A stretch of 64,000 nucleotides of DNA, taken from contig NZ_JACRTA010000001.1 of NCBI RefSeq assembly GCF_014385065.1, positions 682,001 through 746,000 of the forward strand, in the 5' to 3' direction. This document shows positions 7,556 through 16,791 of the stretch, piece by piece. The notes under the pieces were generated by a model that saw only the letters and a program-made list of their open reading frames with translations, had not been told where the DNA came from and ran no database searches. The position numbers and the translations under genes are program-made. This stretch comes from Lentihominibacter hominis (GTDB lineage Bacteria > Bacillota > Clostridia > Peptostreptococcales > Anaerovoracaceae). Position 1 is the stretch's first letter; every line of letters begins with the position of its first letter.

Positions 7556-9184
7556 TTAATTATCCTTATATACGGTTTTACCATCCATCACTGTTTCACA
7601 AATCTTTACCTTATGTATCTCTGATACAGGGATATCAAACAGATTCTTTTCCAGAATCACCAGATCTGCATATTTCCCCGGCTGTATAGATCCAAGTTTA
7701 TGATCCATATGCATTTGATAAGCGTTATTTATCGTATAACTCTTTATACCGTCTTTAACAGAAAGTTTTTCTTCATAAGGTTTGAGCACAGGAAGTTCCG
7801 GATGATCAAAAAGCTGCCTGCTACATCCCATTTCTATTCCTTTAAGTGGCTCTCTGCCAAACTCGTCTACAGGAAAATCCGAACCCTGACCCATACGGCA
7901 TCCTCCCGCTATCATTGTCTTAAGCCGAAACGTATGATTCTGTCTGTCTCCAATGACTTTCTCCATATCAGGATTTCCGTAATGCCAGACACATGTAGTA
8001 TTGGCAACCACATTATATTTACCAAATAGCGACAATTCTTCATCCTTCACATAATCACAATGAGAGTTCACTATACGGCAGTCATTATATCCGGCATCTC
8101 TCACAGCCCGAGCCATAGCCAGCGTACCGCTTATAGCTTCATCTCCTATACCGTGAACATTGATATCCAAACCTTCTTTCGCCGCTTCAACACCTAATCT
8201 GGCTATTTCCTGCCTGTCAAAAAGAGGATATACCATCGATCCATCTTCATCATAAGGCTGGCTTAAAGCCGCAGATCTGGTTTCAAGTGTACCATCGTTT
8301 ATTATTTTCAGAAAATGTATTCTGAATTTATCGGAATCATATTTTTTCCTATACTCTCTCAATCTCGGCATGACGATATCTACATCTTCTTTCTCGGCTA
8401 CCATACGGCCGCATCCAAAGAATCTCTGTTTATAAGTTCCCTTTTCAATCATTTCAGGAATTTTTCCAAAATAAACTTTAAGACCAAATTCAGGCGATCC
8501 CATATCACAAGTAGACGTAACCCCCATTGAAGCATAGCCATCAGAATTTTCTTTTATAACTCCTTCTATTTTCCTGTCATCAAAAAAATCTACTTTATCC
8601 ATTATCATGCTTTGTGTGGAGATTTCCAGCAAATGCCCCGTAGGATTCCCTTGAGCATCTCTGTGAAAATAATGAAAACCCGGTATTGGATCAGGAGTCT
8701 CTTTTGTTATGCCGGCGATCTCAAGAGCTTTTGTATTGACCCAAGCTTCATGAGCGCTGCTTCCCAATATCATCATAGGTTTATCAGCACAAATATCATC
8801 CAACAGCTCTTTTTTAGGTCCGGTTTCATCAAATATCCATTCTGCATATCCTATTCCAAAATATGTCTGATTGTCCGGATTCTCTCTGACAAATCTGCGT
8901 ATTTCCTCAAGGCATTCTTCAATGCTCCATTCCACCTGAAGATATACTCCGCAGAGATAATGAGCCGCCATCACAGGATGGCAATGACCGTCGATAAATC
9001 CCGGCAGCATCATCTTGCCATTCAGATCACATATCTCTGTATTTTCTGCACGAAAGATCTGTACGCCGGCATTGTCACCAACATAAATTATTTCATTACC
9101 TCTGATGGCCACAGCCTCAGCCCAATCATCATTTTCATTAACAGTAAAAATATTACCGTTTATATAAATTTTATCAGCTTTCAT
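7556..9184 (-). CDS. YtcJ-type metal-dependent amidohydrolase
   Basis: Amidohydrolase-3 family enzyme of 542 aa. An in-frame ATG six codons upstream (9202) exists, but AAGGAGGA lies inside those codons, five to six bases before the ATG chosen here; the product then begins MKADKIYING, matching its paralogue at 2578-4203. The active-site set is intact: GFIDGHCHP (about 62-70), LKIINDGT, VHGIGDEA, a later histidine in SHCDYV, and GSDFPVDEFG. By eye it is well over half identical to the 2578 paralogue. It heads an operon with the M20 dipeptidase. Substrate unknown. Confidence 0.88.
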   Translation of the reverse strand: MKADKIYINGNIFTVNENDDWAEAVAIRGNEIIYVGDNAGVQIFRAENTEICDLNGKMMLPGFIDGHCHPVMAAHYLCGVYLQVEWSIEECLEEIRRFVRENPDNQTYFGIGYAEWIFDETGPKKELLDDICADKPMMILGSSAHEAWVNTKALEIAGITKETPDPIPGFHYFHRDAQGNPTGHLLEISTQSMIMDKVDFFDDRKIEGVIKENSDGYASMGVTSTCDMGSPEFGLKVYFGKIPEMIEKGTYKQRFFGCGRMVAEKEDVDIVMPRLREYRKKYDSDKFRIHFLKIINDGTLETRSAALSQPYDEDGSMVYPLFDRQEIARLGVEAAKEGLDINVHGIGDEAISGTLAMARAVRDAGYNDCRIVNSHCDYVKDEELSLFGKYNVVANTTCVWHYGNPDMEKVIGDRQNHTFRLKTMIAGGCRMGQGSDFPVDEFGREPLKGIEMGCSRQLFDHPELPVLKPYEEKLSVKDGIKSYTINNAYQMHMDHKLGSIQPGKYADLVILEKNLFDIPVSEIHKVKICETVMDGKTVYKDN

Positions 9185-9247
9185 AGAATCCTCCTTCTTC
9201 ATATAATATATTACAGGCTTAATAGGTTTTAAACAGAATTTTTATTT

Positions 9248-9278
9248 ATTATATTATCCTGCCCTCAGGTATGGTCAA
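9248..9278 (-). promoter_or_regulatory. Promoter with 19-bp spacer ahead of amidohydrolase-M20 operon
   Basis: Minus strand TTGACC and TATAAT 19 bp apart, with a perfect CCTG-AGGG-CAGG dyad in the spacer. Same architecture as the promoter of the paralogous amidohydrolase (4268-4298). Confidence 0.5.
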
Positions 9279-9305
9279 GCCGTATTTTATAATTATTTTA
9301 ACTGC

Positions 9306-9349
9306 AAAATTGCCGAATCCCCTCATATTATTTCGGATTCGGCAATTTT
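9306..9349. terminator. Terminator after the first M28 peptidase
   Basis: Perfect 15-bp stem AAAATTGCCGAATCC / GGATTCGGCAATTTT, works in either direction, just after the 9367 stop codon. Confidence 0.8.
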
Positions 9350-9366
9350 CAACGGCAGCATTGCAG

Positions 9367-11532
9367 TTATTTGAACATGTCTGTTACTGTCTTCATTGCC
9401 GCCATCTCCTGATCACTGTATGTCTTCACATAAGGCAGCAGTTTGTTAAGCTGGTCTTTATAGGTCTTTATCGCACCTTCATAATCAATATCAGCATTCT
9501 CATCATCAGCCTGTCTTACTAAGTCATATGTGGTCTCGCCTACATAGCATACGGGAATCATTCTGTCAAGCGCCCAATACGCTTTGTTATCAGATAACTT
9601 TTCAGGATCATACTGAGCTATAATATCATCGCCGACTCTCTGGTCGAAAAGATAATAAGCATAATCTTTTTCTCCATTCAATGTCCATGCTATATCAAGA
9701 GCTCCGGATTCCTCATCTTCAGCATAAAGCTCCTCTTGCTCTAAAGCCGTTATCATTCCCTCCAGAGAAGAAATATTAGCATCAAGATTAGGATGTCCTG
9801 TATATACATCTACATCATCTGTTTTAGTACATTCTTCCTGTATGATTTTGAAAGCCTCCAGTGTTATTTTGTTGAGAGCTGCGCCTTCCTCTCTGAGCTC
9901 TTCTATGTCCTTATCAGATGCGTTCTCCTCTACGGCTTTCTCATATCTATCATTCAGATCTGCGATTTTATCATTATGATTTCCTGCCGCCTCTTTAAAA
10001 TCTTTCAGAGAATCCATATATGCCGCTGTATCAACTCCGGCCTTGTTCGCTATCTCTTCATCAAAATTTTCCTCAAGATCACTGCATGCTGTCTGGATAT
10101 CAAGCTCCAATGCCGGCATCTTATCAATATATATAGCGAAAGCCCCGTACCAGTTGAGATTTGTTTTCATGGTATCTTCATGCCATGTATCTTTATCATC
10201 TGAAGACGTATGATATCTCTGCTGCATGAATGTATCGTCTTCAAATCCGTTTATCAAATAAGGAACCCCATGCCATCTGTAAGACACACCATCCTCCATA
10301 ACATTCACAGAACCTGCTTCCTCTGAAACTGTCACATCTCCCGAAGTCGCAACAAGACCTGATTCGCTTACCATCTTGTTTACCAATGTTCCAAACTCAG
10401 GCACACATGCTATATTAAGTTTGTTCTCCTCAACTTCAAATGCCGGCAGTTCACAGTTTAGAAGCGCCAATGTTTTTCCTGACCATCCCAGATCAGCTTC
10501 ATGCATCATGCCCCATGCTCCGGTTGTATAATCGAACTGAGAATCTGTAACGCCCCATTCTTCTGCTCCGTGAGCCACTACTACAATATCGTTTTCAGGA
10601 GTATAATCAGAATCTATAAGCGCCTTTGCTACTGCAAAATCCAGAGCAACAGCAGCCGAATCATCCTGGAATCCATACCAATATTTATCATAATGGCCTG
10701 CAACAAGAATCTGTTGATCCGATGATTTTCCTTTTATCTTTCCCACAACATTATAAGTCGTTCCTGTTCCCTCTTCCATGACTGCATCAACCATCAATGT
10801 CGCGTTGCTGTTCCCATCTTTTATAGCCTTCTGTATATCTTCTGCCTGGTTAGGGCTTATTGCAACTACAGGCATAAGGTCAGCGCAGCAAACATCCTGT
10901 ACATTTACAGTATCATCATTAAGCTCTCCGTATCCGCCGGTAGAATAAGTTACAATAGCAACCGCCCCGTTTACATAGGCCTGTCTTATATAATTATCTA
11001 TCCATGCTTCATTCCACTGATCTACTCCGGCAAGCGCTATCTTTCCTGATACATCTTTACCTTCATAGTCAGCTTCAAAACCTGTTCCTACATCTACGAT
11101 CTCCGCTGTTATCCCGTCGGCATCAGTACCGTTGCACTGATATGACGCAGGCATAAGATCTATATCAGTTCCCTCGATCGTCAGCTTTGAATCGTTGAAC
11201 TGAAACTTGTCCACTGTAGTGGCAATTTTCTCTACATCTGTAAGCCCAATCTCTTTCATCTCTTTTTCAAGAAAATCAGCGGTCTTGTGTTCTGCATCAG
11301 AACCGGAAGTTCTCCATCCCAGTTCGTTGTCCCAGTATTCTTCATCATACGCCAGTGTTTCAGCCAGATCATATGCATACTCCATATCTATGCTGTCGAT
11401 ATAATTTTGTACATCAGCCTCTACAGACAAATCAGAGTCTACCTTATTGTCCGAGCCTCCACATGCCGTCATAGAAATAACCATTGTGAGTGAAGCTGCC
11501 AGACAAGTCAATCTCTTAAAGCCTCTTCTCAT
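9367..11532 (-). CDS. M28 family zinc peptidase, secreted lipoprotein
   Basis: Predicted extracellular aminopeptidase, 721 aa. The N-terminus is a lipoprotein signal peptide: basic MRRGFKR, hydrophobic core, then SMTAC with lipidated Cys24. A PA-like insert (about 130-255) precedes the metal centre: H280 (GHYDKY), D290-D291 (FQDDSAA), E324-E325 (AHGAEEWG) and a histidine in RYHTSSDD near 452. The last 250 residues are mainly helical and charged, without a recognised domain. It belongs with the larger paralogue upstream (11720-14035), both sharing a 5' element. Likely releases amino acids from peptides at the cell surface. Confidence 0.85.
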   Translation of the reverse strand: MRRGFKRLTCLAASLTMVISMTACGGSDNKVDSDLSVEADVQNYIDSIDMEYAYDLAETLAYDEEYWDNELGWRTSGSDAEHKTADFLEKEMKEIGLTDVEKIATTVDKFQFNDSKLTIEGTDIDLMPASYQCNGTDADGITAEIVDVGTGFEADYEGKDVSGKIALAGVDQWNEAWIDNYIRQAYVNGAVAIVTYSTGGYGELNDDTVNVQDVCCADLMPVVAISPNQAEDIQKAIKDGNSNATLMVDAVMEEGTGTTYNVVGKIKGKSSDQQILVAGHYDKYWYGFQDDSAAVALDFAVAKALIDSDYTPENDIVVVAHGAEEWGVTDSQFDYTTGAWGMMHEADLGWSGKTLALLNCELPAFEVEENKLNIACVPEFGTLVNKMVSESGLVATSGDVTVSEEAGSVNVMEDGVSYRWHGVPYLINGFEDDTFMQQRYHTSSDDKDTWHEDTMKTNLNWYGAFAIYIDKMPALELDIQTACSDLEENFDEEIANKAGVDTAAYMDSLKDFKEAAGNHNDKIADLNDRYEKAVEENASDKDIEELREEGAALNKITLEAFKIIQEECTKTDDVDVYTGHPNLDANISSLEGMITALEQEELYAEDEESGALDIAWTLNGEKDYAYYLFDQRVGDDIIAQYDPEKLSDNKAYWALDRMIPVCYVGETTYDLVRQADDENADIDYEGAIKTYKDQLNKLLPYVKTYSDQEMAAMKTVTDMFK

Positions 11533-11558
11533 TATTTCACTCTCCCTTCAGTTAAATG

Positions 11559-11579
11559 AATTGAATTTTCTGATTAATC
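11559..11579 (-). promoter_or_regulatory. Shared upstream element, copy 1
   Basis: A 21-nt sequence, GATTAATC-N-GAAAATTCAATT on the minus strand, lies 27 nt before the first M28 start codon. It matches copy 2 (14055-14075) at 20 of 21 positions. GATTAATC is itself palindromic. Confidence 0.5.
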
Positions 11580-11660
11580 CAACTTTACATTAAATTAGCA
11601 AAAAAAGCAATGATCTACTGATATTTTGTTTTGTATACATTTATATCATCCCCTTCTCAC

Positions 11661-11696
11661 TAAAAAAGAGGCTTTCCAAATATCCCGGAAAGCCTC
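11661..11696 (-). terminator. Terminator after the second M28 peptidase
   Basis: Stem GAGGCTTTCC / GGAAAGCCTC followed by a T run on the minus strand, 24 nt after the stop. Confidence 0.85.
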
Positions 11697-11719
11697 AAGC
11701 CTCAAGCTTCAATATTTTA

Positions 11720-14035
11720 TTACTTTAAAATTTCTGTCACCTTATTCATACCGGCAACTTCTTTTTCAACAAATCCTACAAGCGCCTCCTTCATCTTTTC
11801 AGCCGCTGCCTCATAACCTGCAACAGAAGCACTGTAATCAGCCGTACCTTCTCCATAAAGCTGAGTCATCACGTTCTGTGTTGCATCGTATGTATCGATG
11901 AGTCTCGCAGACTTTCCATATCCCCATGTATCTGTTACAACATCGCAGTTTACAGATTCCAAAAGCTTATCATAAGAATACTTGCTGTATCCGAATGCAG
12001 TAAATTCTGTTCCTCCTCCAAGGCTCGCTATTGAAGCTAATGTACTGTCATCACCCTCATCGGTGACCTCCCCGGATTTAAGATCAGAGATAACTTTGTC
12101 ATATCCCTCCAAAGTTGCCTGCGCAGTCATATGAAGCGTCATGTTAGTATCTGATCCAATCATGCCCATTAGTTCGTCTTCCATAGCCCTGAAAGCTTTC
12201 AGAGTAATTTTATTGAGCTGTGTTCCTTTAGCTGTAATATCTGAAAGTTCATCAGCACTTGCTTCATTTTTATAAGCTTCCTGATATTCTGCGTTGATAT
12301 CCTGAGCTTTCTTAAGCTGAGCTTCGCCTGCAAGCCTTAATTGCTCAAGATTCTCTTTGTACTGTTCTATGAGTCCCTGCTGATCTTCAGTCAGGTATGC
12401 TTCTGTCCCTTCAATCTGTTCGCTCAGCATATCACATCTTGATGTTATATCAAGCTCAAGAGCCGGATTTGTATCAAGATATTCTGCCATACCGCCATAA
12501 AAAGCAATATTATACTCCATGAGTTCAGAAGAATATGTACTCATATCATCATACACTGTATGATATCTGTCCATCATCCAGTTTTTGCTGCTGCTTACTT
12601 CTCCCTCTACAGGCTCATCAAAATCAGGACTGTTGATTATAGCCGGAACCCCGTTTCGCTGATATGAGATACAATCACTCATCCCCATATTATGATCATT
12701 GGAAACAGTTACACCATCTTTATAATATGAAGAATTAAGCATATCCTCTTCAATAAACCCGTCCACAGCTGTATTTAATTCAAAACTTGTCTGAACAGTT
12801 CCTTCTGTCTGTCCGGATTCTATTGCCGGCATTTCAAAATTGATTAGGGCAAGAGTCGTTCCCTGCCATTCAGGATGTTTTTTAGTTATCTGCTGCCATG
12901 AACCTATCGCCCAGTCATCTGCCGCTCCCGATAGGCCCCACTCTTCAGCTGCATGAGCTACAAAATAAATATCATTTTTAGGCTCATATCCCGAATCAAT
13001 CATTGCCTTAGCTATTCCGGCCGTTAAAGCCACAGCTGTACAGTCATCATTAACCCCGCCATGATACTTATCATAATGACCGCTGATAATTATCTGCTGC
13101 CCTGTGTTCTCCGTTCCCGGGAGTTTTCCTACCACATTATAGGCTTCCGTATCCGGCATTACGTCACAAGTCAGTTTAAAGTCAACGTCACCGAGAGTAT
13201 CAGTCTTTTCTTTTTCCATCATCCCAAGTATCTTGCCTGCATCTTTAGGGGAGATACTGCCGCACGGGATCAGATCTTCTGCACATATATCCTGGACATT
13301 AATAGTATCACACGCGTCCTCATTATCTATGAGGTCATACATTCCATATCCCTGCTGATCTTCTTCATACTGATATGTAACGATAGCTGCTGCGCCATGA
13401 TAAAAAGCTTCCGTATACGGCTGGTCTATCCAGTTCTCCGTCCACTGATTCACTGCTGCCAGCACAATCTTGCCTTCTGCATCTATCCCTTCATACTCTT
13501 CCTGAGTACCTGTACCGACATTTACTATCTCCATGGAAGACCAGTCCTTATCTATTGCAATTTTTCGGTCGCCTGTCTCTGCCTGACTCATATCTCTGAT
13601 AGATACCGGATTCGCTTCCCCTTTAGTATTATGACTTCCTGTAGCCTGATAGGAAACCATATCGTCTATCTTGATGTCCCCTACAGTCATATAACTTTCA
13701 CCGGTCTGCCAGCCGTCAACAATAACTTCATCACGAGTCACATCAGAAAGACCTATCTTCTCAAACTCTTCCGCCAAATACTCTGATGCGGCAATCTCCG
13801 CCTCACTTCCTCCGCCTCTGTAATTGGTGTCCACATCGTTAAGCGCTTTATCATAAGCCAAGGTTTCTGTCATCTCCTTAGCATATCCTTCATCTACAGC
13901 TTTCTCAAGAGCTGCGATGTCATCAGATACCGCACTGTCAGAGCTGGCGCCACATCCTGTAAAAGACACCACGCTCAACACCACCAAGGTCGCAGTAACA
14001 GCGACCATGCCTTTTCCAAGCAATGTTTTTTTCAT
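11720..14035 (-). CDS. M28 family zinc peptidase, secreted lipoprotein
   Basis: Paralogue of the 9367-11532 product, 771 aa from the start chosen here. The frame extends 14 codons further, but AAGGAGTG sits four bases before this ATG and the product then begins MKKTLLGKG, a normal signal peptide. Lipobox SFTGC gives lipidated Cys28. A PA-like region precedes the M28 centre: GHYDKY, VNDDCTA, AHAAEEWG and RYHTVYDD. The C-terminal third is helical and charged as in its neighbour. It has its own terminator and sits downstream of a LuxR-type membrane regulator. Function: extracellular aminopeptidase, specificity unknown. Confidence 0.85.
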   Translation of the reverse strand: MKKTLLGKGMVAVTATLVVLSVVSFTGCGASSDSAVSDDIAALEKAVDEGYAKEMTETLAYDKALNDVDTNYRGGGSEAEIAASEYLAEEFEKIGLSDVTRDEVIVDGWQTGESYMTVGDIKIDDMVSYQATGSHNTKGEANPVSIRDMSQAETGDRKIAIDKDWSSMEIVNVGTGTQEEYEGIDAEGKIVLAAVNQWTENWIDQPYTEAFYHGAAAIVTYQYEEDQQGYGMYDLIDNEDACDTINVQDICAEDLIPCGSISPKDAGKILGMMEKEKTDTLGDVDFKLTCDVMPDTEAYNVVGKLPGTENTGQQIIISGHYDKYHGGVNDDCTAVALTAGIAKAMIDSGYEPKNDIYFVAHAAEEWGLSGAADDWAIGSWQQITKKHPEWQGTTLALINFEMPAIESGQTEGTVQTSFELNTAVDGFIEEDMLNSSYYKDGVTVSNDHNMGMSDCISYQRNGVPAIINSPDFDEPVEGEVSSSKNWMMDRYHTVYDDMSTYSSELMEYNIAFYGGMAEYLDTNPALELDITSRCDMLSEQIEGTEAYLTEDQQGLIEQYKENLEQLRLAGEAQLKKAQDINAEYQEAYKNEASADELSDITAKGTQLNKITLKAFRAMEDELMGMIGSDTNMTLHMTAQATLEGYDKVISDLKSGEVTDEGDDSTLASIASLGGGTEFTAFGYSKYSYDKLLESVNCDVVTDTWGYGKSARLIDTYDATQNVMTQLYGEGTADYSASVAGYEAAAEKMKEALVGFVEKEVAGMNKVTEILK

Positions 14036-14054
14036 TATACACTCCTTCCGATTA

Positions 14055-14075
14055 AATTGAATTTTCAGATTAATC
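14055..14075 (-). promoter_or_regulatory. Shared upstream element, copy 2
   Basis: Second copy of the 21-nt GATTAATC-N-GAAAATTCAATT element, 20 nt before the start of the larger M28 gene. Confidence 0.5.
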
Positions 14076-14095
14076 ACAATTTAATCGTACAAAGA

Positions 14096-14124
14096 GTAAA
14101 AATCAATAGTCCACTATGGACTAT
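14096..14124 (-). terminator. Terminator overlapping the end of the LuxR-type gene
   Basis: Stem AATAGTCC-ATAGT-GGACTATT followed by GATTTTTA on the minus strand. The regulator's TAG stop codon is inside the stem, so transcription probably ends before the M28 gene. Confidence 0.7.
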
Positions 14125-15101
14125 TTTTCATTATCTATAAACATTATAAGGTCTGTTCTCGTTGAAATATCAAGTTTTTCAAATATATTATGCATATGGT
14201 TTTTCACAGTATATTTAGAAATACAAAGCTTCTGTGCAATCTCGGGATTAGTCATTTTATTGTAAGCCAACTCCATAACTTCACGCTCTCTTTCAGTTAG
14301 AAAATGTGTTTCAGCAATATAATCCAACCGTATATTTAGACAATCAGATTCATCATTAACATCCTCAGAAGCCTTAAACAAGGCAGAAAAATCTTCACTT
14401 AATATCAAAAGTATAGTCATTATGTTTATAATTAATATAAACAGTGATGTCGGATCAAAAACAGTTTGCATCATATATCCCAGATTCCCTGTAAGCATGG
14501 ATATCACAAGAAACCCGTTCCACATTCCGTTAATGGTAAGCAGCGCCGAAATCCATATTATATAACGTCTGCATTTTTTCTGTATTATTTCAGGAAGAGT
14601 GAGTTTGAGATTAAAAAGATTCACCGTGGTAAGAATAATACTTATAGCTGCTTCAATAACAATAGCTCCCACACGCTCTATCTGCGTATCTGCGCTGTAA
14701 TAATCACTCATAAGAAAGCCATATCCCGCTATAGCCAAAGCAGCACACACCACTATAAAAGCAAAAGACAGCTTTTCTGCCCGCATTGTCTTTTCACTGC
14801 CGGGCATACTCTTTTCTCTCAGATAAGCAGCCCAAAAATATACCTGCCCTATAAAAAGTCCAATGTCTGCAATTCTCAGAAATGCATTACTTCCATATCT
14901 GCCGTTCACAATCATATCGTAATCAAAATAAAAGTAAAGAAAATCTATCAATGCTGTGCAGACTGTAAAATTTCGTATAGCTCCAAGAAGAATCTTGTTT
15001 CCGGATGACCAATATTTTATCAGCAGCACTGCCAGAATAACTGCCAGTACTCCTGCAAAGCCGGCAAAGATATACATGAAAAAGAAGAAATCGTCAAACA
15101 T
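14121..15101 (-). CDS. Membrane-anchored LuxR-family transcriptional regulator
   Basis: 326 aa. Roughly the first 225 residues form about seven hydrophobic helices with short loops; the last 60 residues are a LuxR helix-turn-helix (FLTEREREVMELAYNKMTNPEIAQ, split here by eye) with the usual SKYTVKNH recognition helix. There is no receiver domain. This layout suggests a membrane sensor that binds DNA directly. The ATG overlaps the stop of the CvpA-like gene by one base, so the two are translationally coupled. Placed just before the two M28 peptidase genes, it is a candidate for their regulator. Confidence 0.75.
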   Translation of the reverse strand: MFDDFFFFMYIFAGFAGVLAVILAVLLIKYWSSGNKILLGAIRNFTVCTALIDFLYFYFDYDMIVNGRYGSNAFLRIADIGLFIGQVYFWAAYLREKSMPGSEKTMRAEKLSFAFIVVCAALAIAGYGFLMSDYYSADTQIERVGAIVIEAAISIILTTVNLFNLKLTLPEIIQKKCRRYIIWISALLTINGMWNGFLVISMLTGNLGYMMQTVFDPTSLFILIINIMTILLILSEDFSALFKASEDVNDESDCLNIRLDYIAETHFLTEREREVMELAYNKMTNPEIAQKLCISKYTVKNHMHNIFEKLDISTRTDLIMFIDNEK

Positions 15102-15739
15102 TAAGAAAAAACTCCTCCCGTTATAACCAATAGGAAGTTATTATCATACAAAGGTCCTGCTATCACCGACTCTTTGAGATTTTCAACTATCGACTGGGCC
15201 ATTCCCTCAGAAGCCAGTCCGGTGACAGGAATCAGCAGTGCCATAAAAATGAAAACCATAAGGAAACCCTCAAAAAAACCTACCATCAGCCCCATGAGCT
15301 TGTCCGTCGCACTTAAAATCGACGGATCCCTGCGCCTTGCTGCAGGCTTTATGAAAAATCTGACCAATAATTTTACAGCAAAGACAATCAGCAGAAAACT
15401 TATCACTGATATAACCACATTGGTAATCATCTCTGAGAAGATATCAACCGCCCCCGATGTGGCCGTTTTCAGCCCCCCGCTTATTATATCAGGAAGCCCC
15501 TCATGAATAGTGTCCGAAAAAGACATCGAACTTCTGATTTTCCCTGAAACCCCGTCAGATATCATATCTCCTGCAAAACCATCCCGCATGGCTCTCGATA
15601 CAGGACCTGTAAGAAAAAACGCCGCAACTACAGCTCCTATCCAGCTGAAAGTACGCAGCAGCATATATATGAAACCTCTGAACAATCCCACTGACATCGG
15701 TACTATTAAAATTATTATTATTATAATGTCTAAAATCAT
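15101..15739 (-). CDS. CvpA-family membrane protein
   Basis: 212 aa, four hydrophobic segments (about 1-22, 25-50, 105-130 and 165-190) with the CvpA-type GLFRGFIYMLLRTFSWIGAVVA block at the N-terminus. An upstream in-frame ATG at 15799 is rejected because AGGGGAG precedes this ATG. CvpA relatives are linked to colicin V production and envelope maintenance in other bacteria; the exact role is not known. Cotranscribed with the LuxR-type regulator; divergent from the gene at 15799. Confidence 0.7.
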   Translation of the reverse strand: MILDIIIIIILIVPMSVGLFRGFIYMLLRTFSWIGAVVAAFFLTGPVSRAMRDGFAGDMISDGVSGKIRSSMSFSDTIHEGLPDIISGGLKTATSGAVDIFSEMITNVVISVISFLLIVFAVKLLVRFFIKPAARRRDPSILSATDKLMGLMVGFFEGFLMVFIFMALLIPVTGLASEGMAQSIVENLKESVIAGPLYDNNFLLVITGGVFS

Positions 15740-15798
15740 AGCCTCTCCCCTCTTTTCATATATTACTAAAAAAACTATGAATAAACAAGGAGGACACA

Positions 15799-16695
15799 AT
15801 GGATTTCACAAATATCACCAGAAAACCAATTATGCTGAAAGAGGAGAATAAACGATTCTCTTTTGATCAGGATAAAGAAATGCGAGGATATATCAAATTA
15901 CAGACCGATGGAGATAAAGGCCTTATCGTTGTTACAGTAGATAATGTGAAGTTTTTCCCAAGAGGAGAATACTCATATAAACTCATTTTCACGGGTGTAA
16001 AAAAAGAAAAACGCCATTATCATATGATAGGCAACATATCACTATCAGCTTACGGCACGGGAGAAGGCAGCTTCCGTATAAATCTCAACGATCTGGACGG
16101 ACAGGGCATGGCTCTTTGGGATTTCTCCACCGCTATTGTTGCGGCAATGTCCATGGTCAATTCCCGCGAAGCGCTCCACCCTGTCCTCAGCGGCGATCTT
16201 ACGCTTTCAAAAGAAGAAACTTCCGCAAAAAACACCACACCTAAGGACTACAGCCCTTTTTACAATAAATTTGTTCTCGAAAACTGTATAGAGATCGCAA
16301 AAAAACAAGATAGTTTTGCCGACATAATTCCTTTCGATCAAGATATGACAAAGGCGACATGGAAAAAAATCACCGATTGCAGTCTTTTCCCTATGATATC
16401 TCCCGGATCAAACGCTCCCATGACAAAATACGGACACTTTCTGTACGGATGGCAGGATACCCATTACTTTCTCGGCATTCCCGGAAGATTCTTCCCGGAA
16501 GAACAGCCTGACGGAGGGAAATCCGGTTTCGTATTCTGGCAGCCTATACTTGGAATGGAAGCAGAAGCCCACGATGAAACTCTGTCTGTAGACGAACGAA
16601 GAAAGAAGATATATGGCTACTGGATTGCAGCCATAAACAGGTATAACGGTCACATAGAGGAACTCCCTATTTCCGCAGAAAACTCAAGTAAATAG
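15799..16695 (+). CDS. Conserved hypothetical protein
   Basis: 298 aa, soluble, not recognised with confidence. AAGGAGG lies five bases before the ATG. Residues 1-130 look like a beta-rich domain (GYIKLQTDGDKGLIVVTVDN, GNISLSAYGTGEGSFRINL). The C-terminal part (about 190-280) has an aromatic-rich pattern, YGHFLYGWQDTHYFLGIPGRF then GFVFWQPILG then GYWIAAINRY, which reminds me of a C-terminal module seen in several clostridial proteins of unknown function. Divergent from the CvpA-like gene, 110 bp upstream of tadA. Confidence 0.6.
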   Translation: MDFTNITRKPIMLKEENKRFSFDQDKEMRGYIKLQTDGDKGLIVVTVDNVKFFPRGEYSYKLIFTGVKKEKRHYHMIGNISLSAYGTGEGSFRINLNDLDGQGMALWDFSTAIVAAMSMVNSREALHPVLSGDLTLSKEETSAKNTTPKDYSPFYNKFVLENCIEIAKKQDSFADIIPFDQDMTKATWKKITDCSLFPMISPGSNAPMTKYGHFLYGWQDTHYFLGIPGRFFPEEQPDGGKSGFVFWQPILGMEAEAHDETLSVDERRKKIYGYWIAAINRYNGHIEELPISAENSSK

Positions 16696-16791
16696 TATCC
16701 TTTCATGTCCTCCCCATTGCCTTGCCCTAATAAAAAACAAACCAAAATATCCTTGATAGACAGGCCAAAATATGATACCATTGTAAGGTAT

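Noticed and set aside
13061..13786. Open frame of 241 codons on the plus strand opposite the larger M28 gene
   Set aside because: Antisense to a gene with complete M28 motifs; no ribosome site and cysteine/serine/isoleucine-rich shadow composition.
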